Shown in pieces: positions 1-5,077 of a stretch of 9,164 bases of DNA. The stretch lies in contig CANQOE010000037.1 in NCBI GenBank assembly GCA_947625315.1, positions 1-9,164 of the forward strand, in the 5' to 3' direction. The translations under genes and the position numbers were made by a program. Source of the DNA: an uncultured Bacilli bacterium (GTDB taxonomy: Bacteria > Bacillota_I > Bacilli_A > RF39 > UBA660). The notes beneath the pieces are model-generated. The model was not told where the DNA came from and ran no database searches. It was given only the letters and a program-made list of their open reading frames with translations. How positions within the stretch are numbered: the stretch's first letter is position 1; the number at the start of each line of letters is the position of its first letter.

Positions 1-33
1 GTTGTATAATAACAATAGCTTAGCAATAAGTGT

Positions 34-62
34 ATTTTATATATCTACTTGTTGCACTTCAA
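34..62 (-). promoter_or_regulatory. putative sigma-A promoter, leftward
   Basis: Read on the minus strand, TTGAAG (57-62) and TAAAAT (34-39) are separated by exactly 17 bp, a good fit to a vegetative promoter. It would fire leftward out of the window, towards a gene that is not visible, and is divergent from the Fic promoter. Seen in sequence; activity is inferred. AT-rich DNA gives chance matches, so confidence is moderate. Confidence 0.4.
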
Positions 63-88
63 AAAAAAATTTATCAATATGGGTTAAT

Positions 89-117
89 TTGACTTTTTCT
101 TTAATTTATGGTATTAT
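89..117 (+). promoter_or_regulatory. putative sigma-A promoter of the Fic gene
   Basis: TTGACT (89-94) and TATTAT (112-117) are spaced by 17 bp, each one base from consensus. The predicted transcript starts near 124 and gives a leader of about 20 nt containing TAAGGAGGT (129-137), an excellent ribosome binding site placed correctly before the ATG at 144. This supports the Fic-like gene being expressed and not a relic. Confidence 0.65.
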
Positions 118-143
118 ATATCCCAATTTAAGGAGGTATAGTT

Positions 144-1049
144 ATGCCATATACAGAATTAGATGCTCATAAATTAGGTATAAAGGCAGAAGATTTACCT
201 AATATACCCATTGTGGGTTTAAATGTCTTTGATAAAATATGGAATATTAAATTAAATGAAACAACTTTAAATAAAATTAATTTTACCAAAGAACTTTATA
301 GTGATTATTTAAAGGAAATAGAAAGTTTTCCTAAATCAGTTAAAGAAAAATTACTTAAAGATTTTAAAGCCAAAGAAGTAATTGATAATCATACTTTAGA
401 AAGAGAAAATTATTTTGATATTATCAATTATAGTGAAACCCATAATTCTATAGCTTTTAATTATTTATTTAAAAAAACATTTATGGAACAAAAACCTTTA
501 AATGAAAGAATGGTATCTAAAAGTTATGAAATATTAATGCGAGGTACTTCTAATGAAAATGAAATCGGGAAAAATTACCGCAATAGCAACGAACAAGTTG
601 TAGGTTATCAAGATGAAGATAAGTTTGTTGTGCAATTTTTACCAATAAGTTATGAAGAAATAGAATGGGCTTTATCTTATTTTATATCTTATTATAATCA
701 ACCCGAAGTTAAAGAAGAAGATTTATTAGTAAAACCTTTTATTATTCATGGTTTAATAGCTACTCTGCAAATGTTTAGAGATGGTAATACGCGTTTTGGA
801 AGAACTTTTCAATATTTAAAACTATTTACTATGACTAATAAATTTTTAGATAAAAATTTAACTTTACCAGCTTTATATTTTTCGAAAAAGTATTTACCTT
901 ATCGAAAAGAATATCGGGATTTAATTTATAAATTAGCTATTAAACCCGATAATGATAGTTGGAATGAATGGATTGATTTTAACTTACGAAGAATGCAAGA
1001 CCAAATATTTTCTAATGAAAGTAGTTTAGCATTAGTTAGAACAAAATAG
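144..1049 (+). CDS. Fic/DOC-fold (Fido) family protein with degenerate active site
   Basis: The 301-residue protein has the layout of a Fic protein. There is an N-terminal helical region, a flap region around 142-168 (GKNYR...FLPISYEEI, matching the usual G-Y-R...P-P-E pattern) and the core motif at 209-220, QMFRDGNTRFGR. Family members normally read HxFxDGNGRxxR and transfer AMP or another nucleotide/phosphate group from a cofactor to a protein side chain. Here the catalytic His aligns with Gln209 and the second Gly with Thr216. His202, seven residues earlier, matches a commonly conserved upstream His, so the alignment is not slipped. The phosphate-binding D-G-N and both Arg residues remain. 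The likely inhibitory-helix segment (100-106, HNSIAFN) would have Ala where the inhibitory Glu usually sits; that alignment is tentative. No signal peptide or membrane segment is seen, so it is probably cytoplasmic. Its own promoter and terminator flank it. It is either a pseudoenzyme or an enzyme with altered chemistry; the target is unknown. Confidence 0.82.
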   Translation: MPYTELDAHKLGIKAEDLPNIPIVGLNVFDKIWNIKLNETTLNKINFTKELYSDYLKEIESFPKSVKEKLLKDFKAKEVIDNHTLERENYFDIINYSETHNSIAFNYLFKKTFMEQKPLNERMVSKSYEILMRGTSNENEIGKNYRNSNEQVVGYQDEDKFVVQFLPISYEEIEWALSYFISYYNQPEVKEEDLLVKPFIIHGLIATLQMFRDGNTRFGRTFQYLKLFTMTNKFLDKNLTLPALYFSKKYLPYRKEYRDLIYKLAIKPDNDSWNEWIDFNLRRMQDQIFSNESSLALVRTK

Positions 1050-1067
1050 TTTAACTAGTGCTTTTTT
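1028..1067 (+). terminator. intrinsic terminator of the Fic gene, inside coding DNA
   Basis: An 11-bp stem is formed by AGCATTAGTTA (1028-1038) and TAACTAGTGCT (1052-1062), with one G-U pair and a 13-nt loop, and leads straight into a run of T (1062-1067). The left arm lies in the last codons of the Fic gene and the right arm in the last codons of whiA on the other strand. On the minus strand the stem is not followed by a T-run, so it should serve only the + strand transcript. Confidence 0.75.
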
Positions 1068-1983
1068 CTTGATGTCTTTTAATTAAGTTTTTAACTTTAA
1101 TAAAGTGATGATTAACCCCACTTTTACCAATATTATATTCAGTTTCTAAAGAAATAATATCTGCAAGTTCTTTTAAAGATACTTCAGGATACTTTTCCCG
1201 ATAATCTAAGACTATTTTAGTAGAGTTATCAAGTAAGCTATATAAATCATTAACTTTTAAATATTTAATAGCCTCTAATTGTTTTAAACCGGTTGTAATA
1301 GCTTTTTCTTGATTAGCTATTTCACAATTATTTAAACGATTAACCATGTTTTTATGGTCGCGATAAATTCTAATATCTTCAAAATAAAAATAACTTTGAG
1401 TGGCATGAAACATTTTAATTAGATCCGCGATAACTTCAGCATTTTTAATATAAACCATAAATTTAGAATTGCGTTTTAAATGTTTAGCTGATATATCTAA
1501 TTCTTTAAATAAATTAGTTAAATAAACAGCTTCTTTATTCATATTGGTTACAATTTCAAAGTGATAACCAGATGTTGAAGGATCATTAATTGTTCCACTA
1601 GCTAAAAATACCCCTTGTAAATAAGCAATCTTTTCTTCCGGAGTAGATAAAAAATAACTTTCAGGTAAGATTTTTTTATTGTTGGAATAAACATTTAAAA
1701 ATTGTAAAATATATTCTACTTTTTCATTTATTTCTAAGATATATATTTGTTTAATTCGAAATCTTTTTTGATTACGAATAATTATTTTAGGTTGAATATT
1801 AAATATTTCTTTAAAACTAGTATAGATATGGCGAGCTATGGAAGCATTTTCGGTAGTAATACTAATATTATTTTTTAAATTAGCAGCGAAACGGACAAAA
1901 CCTGATAATTCACAAATTTTTTCACTTTCATTGATATTACTATTTTTGGTGATTTCTTCTTTTATTCTTGTCGTGTATGTCAT
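1051..1983 (-). CDS. whiA: WhiA family DNA-binding regulator
   Basis: At 310 residues this is the normal WhiA length. The N-terminal part has the degenerate LAGLIDADG-homing-endonuclease fold, with YLQGVFLASGTINDPS at 121-136. It is followed by the family's N-R-x-x-N-C-x-x-A-N-x-x-K stretch (215-227) and a C-terminal helix-turn-helix around 255-305 ending in the typical KSGVNHHFIKVKNL. WhiA is a sporulation regulator in Streptomyces; in non-sporulating and other Firmicutes it affects cell division or chromosome segregation, and it is not a nuclease. The ATG start aligns with the start of B. subtilis WhiA, and AGAGGT sits a few bases upstream. The first 44 nt overlap the end of yvcK, so translation is probably coupled. 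The usual third partner of the cluster, rapZ/yvcJ, is not in the window. The stop codon is 1 nt from the converging Fic gene. Confidence 0.95.
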   Translation of the reverse strand: MTYTTRIKEEITKNSNINESEKICELSGFVRFAANLKNNISITTENASIARHIYTSFKEIFNIQPKIIIRNQKRFRIKQIYILEINEKVEYILQFLNVYSNNKKILPESYFLSTPEEKIAYLQGVFLASGTINDPSTSGYHFEIVTNMNKEAVYLTNLFKELDISAKHLKRNSKFMVYIKNAEVIADLIKMFHATQSYFYFEDIRIYRDHKNMVNRLNNCEIANQEKAITTGLKQLEAIKYLKVNDLYSLLDNSTKIVLDYREKYPEVSLKELADIISLETEYNIGKSGVNHHFIKVKNLIKRHQEKSTS

Positions 1984-2935
1984 TTTTAACCTCTTTCATT
2001 AATATTGAAAAAACTAAATAACCAGTTTTTAAAGAATCATGGCGTAAAGTATTATCTTCAACTGTATATATTTGATCTTTAATAATTTTTACATGCATTT
2101 TTTTTAAGTTTTCTTCATCAAGAATTACGGGATCTTTTTGTTCTTCATTAGCATATTTAAGAACTAATTCTTTGGGAATTTTAGCACAATTAGCAATGAC
2201 AATATCAATGGTGTTTTTACCTAGATATTCATTTAAAACTTTAATATGATTGCTGACTGTAAAATCATCGGTTTCACCTGGTTGAGTTACTAAATTACAA
2301 ATATATACTTTATGAGCTTTACTACGGCGAATTGCTCTTACAACTTCAGGAACAATAATATTAGGAATAATACTAGTTAGAAGACTTCCGGAAGAAAAAA
2401 GAATTAAATCAGCTTCTTTAATAGCTTTAATTACTTCGGGATTAACTTTAACATCTTTAGTATATTTAACTTTAATAATTGGTTTTTTAGATTTTGTTAT
2501 GTTAGTTTCCCCAATAACTTTTTGATTATCAGATGTTATCCCCATTAATTCGGCATTATCTTCAGTAATAGGCAAAACTTTGCCTTGAACATCTAAAAGA
2601 TGAGCTAACACAGGAGTAGCTGAAGCAAAAGAACCTTTTTGTTCTAATAAAGCTGTCAGTAAAAGATTTTTAATAGAATGATTGCCTAAACTTTTAGAAT
2701 TAGTAAAACGATAATTCATTAAATTTAGAATATCACAATCAGCATTACTCATAGCTAGTAAAACTTTGGAAATATCTCCAACCGCGGGAATTTTAAAGTC
2801 ATGGCGTAATCTTTTAGTAGAACCTCCATTATCTGAAACCGAAACAACCGCGGTTATATCAACAGGAAATAATTTTAAACCTTTTAACATTTGAGAAAGG
2901 CCAGAGCCCCCTCCAAAAATAACTATTTTCTTCAT
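1940..2935 (-). CDS. yvcK: YvcK/GlmR family protein (CofD-like, UPF0052)
   Basis: The 331-residue protein (from the chosen ATG) starts MKKIVIFGGGSGLS, the nucleotide-binding glycine motif of the YvcK/CofD-like family. SDNGGSTKRLR (about 34-44), VGDISKVLL and GNHSIKNLLL (about 84-93) follow, all family hallmarks. In B. subtilis YvcK (GlmR) binds UDP-GlcNAc, stimulates GlmS and is needed for normal envelope synthesis on gluconeogenic carbon; it is cytoplasmic. An in-frame GTG at 2962 would add 9 residues, but it lies inside the predicted promoter spacer and has no ribosome binding site, and the family starts at MKK. An ATG two codons upstream (2941) is the other possibility. No Shine-Dalgarno precedes any of these starts, so translation may be leaderless. 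It overlaps the following whiA by 44 nt, a conserved pairing in Firmicutes. Confidence 0.93.
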   Translation of the reverse strand: MKKIVIFGGGSGLSQMLKGLKLFPVDITAVVSVSDNGGSTKRLRHDFKIPAVGDISKVLLAMSNADCDILNLMNYRFTNSKSLGNHSIKNLLLTALLEQKGSFASATPVLAHLLDVQGKVLPITEDNAELMGITSDNQKVIGETNITKSKKPIIKVKYTKDVKVNPEVIKAIKEADLILFSSGSLLTSIIPNIIVPEVVRAIRRSKAHKVYICNLVTQPGETDDFTVSNHIKVLNEYLGKNTIDIVIANCAKIPKELVLKYANEEQKDPVILDEENLKKMHVKIIKDQIYTVEDNTLRHDSLKTGYLVFSILMKEVKNDIHDKNKRRNHQK

Positions 2936-2944
2936 AATCATCAC

Positions 2945-2973
2945 TATATATAACTTTACCACAAAAAGTTCAA
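2945..2973 (-). promoter_or_regulatory. putative sigma-A promoter of yvcK-whiA
   Basis: On the minus strand TTGAAC (2968-2973) and TATATA (2945-2950) are 17 bp apart. The -35 box overlaps the T-run of the terminator just upstream. The predicted start of transcription, near 2938, is only about 3 nt from the yvcK ATG at 2935, leaving no room for a ribosome binding site. Confidence 0.55.
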
Positions 2974-3010
2974 AAAAAGAACTATTTTAGTTTAAAAATC
3001 TAAAATAGTT
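2971..3010 (-). terminator. intrinsic terminator of the surface protein gene
   Basis: A perfect 11-bp inverted repeat, AACTATTTTAG (2980-2990) and CTAAAATAGTT (3000-3010) on the + strand, has a 9-nt loop. Read on the minus strand it is followed by C and seven T (2972-2978). It begins 6 nt past the surface protein stop codon and separates that gene from yvcK. Confidence 0.85.
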
Positions 3011-3016
3011 ATCTTT

Positions 3017-4621
3017 TTATTGAAATTTAATATTTCCTTTTATTATATTATTATTAATAAAACTACGAGTGCCATTAGTATTTATTACGTATTTAGCAGA
3101 CATTGCATTATAAGAACTAGATGGATCAACGGCATTAATAGTAACAGTTATTTGCCAGCCAACTATACCATTACCAGTATTATTATAAATTGAGTCTACA
3201 TCATATTTATATTCATAGTAATCTTGAGAGAAGCCCATACTTGCTAGTTCTCTTATAGCATTACTACGGTCTTTATTAATAACAGATGTTACTTGATTAT
3301 TATTTGAGTTAGGATTCGCGGCACAACCATTATTGATTAAACTAACACTTAAAGTATACGAAGTATTATAATTAGAATCACCATAAGGACAACTTAGCGA
3401 ACTATTATTGATTACTTCAATTTTAACAGAAGCAGATTTACCTCCCGCGGATGCTGTAATCGTGGCAGTTCCTATTTTTTTGCCAGTTATCACACCATTT
3501 TCGACAGTAGCAACAGAATTATCCGAACTTGTCCAAGTAACAGTTTTATCAACAGCACTAGCCGGTCTAACAGTAGCTTTAACAGTTTTACTTTGATTAA
3601 TTGTCAAATACATTTTTTGATAATTTAAACTAATACTTGTAACTGCTTGGCTTGGAGTTTGAGGTGTATTAGGATTACTTGGATTATTTGGAGTACTAGG
3701 ATTTTGTTGCCATTTGGCAATTAGAGTTACATCACTAGTAAGAGGTATATCAAAAGTATATAAATTATCATTATAATACCAACCTATAAATTTATAACCA
3801 TCTTTAGTAGGGTCAGTTGGCCGATTAGCTTTAGCTCCACCTTCAATGGTTTGAGCTTCGATATAGCTTCCTCCATCAGTATCAAATGTTAATTTAAATG
3901 GTCCTTCGGCTTCCAAAATAGTTAATTTAGCTACTACAGGGTCAGTTGTATTACCATAATCATCCGTGGCAATTATTTTAATTTCATGTTCGCCAATATC
4001 CGTAATATTTTCATAATTAGCATCACTATAATAATTTATTTTACATTCACTAGTTATATCAGTACAACTAGAAATAAAATCTTCTATTTTATAAGAACTA
4101 TTTAAAGGTAGTTCTAAATCTTTAGTTATTAATAAAGGGGAGGTCGTATCAACAACATTAATATTTACAGTATGTTCTTCATTATTAAGAATTACTTTAA
4201 CTCCATAAGTATTTATAGCGTTTAAAGTAGCTTTTACACATTCAAAATCATTTATATTATAATTCTCTGAGTCATTTATTTGATCAATTTCTTTGGCAGT
4301 ACAACTAGTTGTATCATAGCTAGCTTCAAATGCTTCAGGATATTCTATTTTAATTGTGTTAACATCAACATTTTCAAGCTTTTTAAAGTAATCTACAGCT
4401 TTAGGAACTTCACTACCAGCCTCTAAAATGATTTCTTTTTTAAATTCATAAACTGGTAACGCAACAATTGGGTGTTTAGAATTATTTTTAGTAGCTAAAA
4501 TAATAACTATTAATACTACTAATAAAGTTAGAGCACTCAACCCAATAATTAACCATTTAGGATTAAATTTTTGAGATTTCTTTTTAATAAAATTTTCATC
4601 AAAAATAAAACGTTTTTTCAT
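3017..4621 (-). CDS. membrane-anchored multidomain surface protein (Ig-like, InlB B-repeat, BIG2)
   Basis: The 534-residue protein starts at the ATG preceded by AGGAG. An in-frame GTG at 4651 would place that AGGAG inside the gene and is rejected. Order: a basic cytoplasmic head (KKRF...KKK), one membrane helix at about 23-44, then all-extracellular domains. These are an Ig-like domain (about 55-158, ending VVDTTSP), a second Ig-like/DUF5011-type domain (about 160-237), an InlB B-repeat/Flg_new module (about 242-305, FDTDGG...GYKFIGWY...LIAKW), a Pro/Asn/Thr linker (306-325), a BIG2 domain (about 326-405, VTWTSSDNSVATVENGVITG) and an unrecognised C-terminal domain (406-534). There is no LPXTG signal, so the N-terminal helix is the likely anchor, type II orientation. 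Six Cys occur as three pairs (107/128, 186/193, 411/433), one pair per domain, suggesting disulfides. The role is probably adhesion or envelope interaction, by analogy only. It forms a single-gene unit with its own terminator. Confidence 0.85.
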   Translation of the reverse strand: MKKRFIFDENFIKKKSQKFNPKWLIIGLSALTLLVVLIVIILATKNNSKHPIVALPVYEFKKEIILEAGSEVPKAVDYFKKLENVDVNTIKIEYPEAFEASYDTTSCTAKEIDQINDSENYNINDFECVKATLNAINTYGVKVILNNEEHTVNINVVDTTSPLLITKDLELPLNSSYKIEDFISSCTDITSECKINYYSDANYENITDIGEHEIKIIATDDYGNTTDPVVAKLTILEAEGPFKLTFDTDGGSYIEAQTIEGGAKANRPTDPTKDGYKFIGWYYNDNLYTFDIPLTSDVTLIAKWQQNPSTPNNPSNPNTPQTPSQAVTSISLNYQKMYLTINQSKTVKATVRPASAVDKTVTWTSSDNSVATVENGVITGKKIGTATITASAGGKSASVKIEVINNSSLSCPYGDSNYNTSYTLSVSLINNGCAANPNSNNNQVTSVINKDRSNAIRELASMGFSQDYYEYKYDVDSIYNNTGNGIVGWQITVTINAVDPSSSYNAMSAKYVINTNGTRSFINNNIIKGNIKFQ

Positions 4622-4629
4622 AGCTACAT

Positions 4630-4634
4630 CTCCT
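4630..4634 (-). promoter_or_regulatory. ribosome binding site deciding the surface protein start
   Basis: AGGAG on the minus strand ends 8 nt before the ATG at 4621. It lies downstream of the alternative GTG at 4651, so it can only serve the ATG (MKKRF) start. Confidence 0.8.
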
Positions 4635-4658
4635 GTTACTTTAATATTCACTATTTTT

Positions 4659-4667
4659 ATATTAACA
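4659..4667 (-). promoter_or_regulatory. possible extended -10 promoter for the surface protein gene
   Basis: The minus strand reads TG-T-TAATAT, an extended -10 pattern, about 40 nt before the start codon. No convincing -35 box lies 16-18 bp upstream. In such AT-rich DNA this is a weak call. Confidence 0.3.
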
Positions 4668-4761
4668 TAAATTAGCTTTAAATACTAGATTAAAATACGA
4701 AAAATTTTTAAAATTAATTGTAAAAGTTTTAAAAATTAGTAAAATAGGAAGATATTAAAAT

Positions 4762-4823
4762 TTATTAGTAATTAATTGTATTATAAAATGCATTATATTT
4801 GTTAATATATAAATTACTAATAA
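4762..4823. repeat. 12-bp perfect inverted repeat, possible operator
   Basis: TTATTAGTAATT (4762-4773) and its exact reverse complement AATTACTAATAA (4812-4823) flank a 38-nt centre that contains the palindrome AATGCATT (4787-4794). The right arm lies in the spacer and first bases of the -10 of the promoter proposed for the downstream ribbon-helix-helix gene. Such regulators often bind paired sites over their own promoter, so autoregulation is a reasonable inference. The region lies between two divergent genes and could control both. Confidence 0.45.
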
Positions 4824-4826
4824 GAT
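4799..4826 (+). promoter_or_regulatory. possible promoter of the ribbon-helix-helix gene
   Basis: TTGTTA (4799-4804) and TAAGAT (4821-4826) have a 16-bp spacer, upstream of AGGTGGG (4848-4854) and the ATG at 4860. Other AT-rich -10-like hexamers are nearby, so the exact choice is uncertain. Confidence 0.4.
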
Positions 4827-4859
4827 GTTTTAAAATATGTATTAGATAGGTGGGATAAT

Positions 4860-5051
4860 ATGGCTTTTAATTTAAATATAAAAAGAAAAGAAGGAATAAC
4901 AAAATGTGTGCGTTTTCCTGCAGAATTATTAAAAGAAATAGAAGATTATATAGCTAAAAATGAAGCTACTTTTTCAAGATTTGTAATTGAAGCTTGTAAA
5001 TATGCCTTAGAAGATATAAAAACCCAAGAGAAAAAGAAAATAAAAAATTAA
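4860..5051 (+). CDS. small ribbon-helix-helix (CopG/Arc-like) DNA-binding protein
   Basis: At 63 residues it is typical of stand-alone ribbon-helix-helix repressors. The segment TKCVRFPAELLKEIEDYIAK (14-33) reads as a short beta strand with alternating polar and hydrophobic residues followed by helix 1. Residues 36-52 (ATFSRFVIEACKYALED) form the turn and helix 2. The C-terminus is a Lys-rich tail. Such proteins dimerise so that the two strands form a sheet inserted in the DNA major groove. AGGTGGG precedes the ATG at suitable spacing. No toxin gene adjoins it: the left neighbour is the divergent surface protein gene and the right one is ftsH, converging. It may therefore be a free-standing regulator, perhaps of itself or the surface protein through the inverted repeat at 4762-4823. 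Family assignment rests on the pattern, not on a close match. Confidence 0.75.
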   Translation: MAFNLNIKRKEGITKCVRFPAELLKEIEDYIAKNEATFSRFVIEACKYALEDIKTQEKKKIKN

Positions 5052-5074
5052 AAGAGCTAGTTGTTTAGCTCTTT
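5051..5074. terminator. bidirectional intrinsic terminator between the RHH gene and ftsH
   Basis: A perfect 9-bp stem, AAAGAGCTA (5051-5059) and TAGCTCTTT (5066-5074), has a 6-nt loop. On the + strand it runs into T-rich sequence (ATTTTATTCTT); on the minus strand it is followed by TAATTTTTT. It therefore ends both converging transcripts. It starts on the last base of the RHH stop codon and ends 3 nt from the ftsH stop codon. Confidence 0.85.
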
Positions 5075-5077
5075 ATT

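Noticed and set aside
144..1049. Fic gene as a decayed pseudogene
   Set aside because: The frame is full length with strong promoter, ribosome binding site and terminator. Only specific active-site positions are changed, and the phosphate-binding D-G-N and both Arg residues are kept.
2936..2962. GTG-initiated 9-residue extension of yvcK
   Set aside because: The GTG lies within the proposed promoter, has no ribosome binding site, and the family starts with the MKK-hydrophobic-GGGSG segment.
3408..3596. 62-aa open frame on the + strand
   Set aside because: It lies wholly antisense within the BIG2-coding part of the surface protein gene, has no promoter or ribosome binding site, and its hydrophobic composition is what the reverse of a Thr/Ser/Ala-rich domain gives.
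4622..4651. GTG-initiated 10-residue extension of the surface protein
   Set aside because: The clear AGGAG lies inside this extension, 8 nt before the ATG at 4621, and the extension adds no recognisable sequence.
4860..5051. RHH protein as antitoxin of a type II toxin-antitoxin pair
   Set aside because: No small toxin gene adjoins it; the neighbours are the surface protein gene and ftsH.
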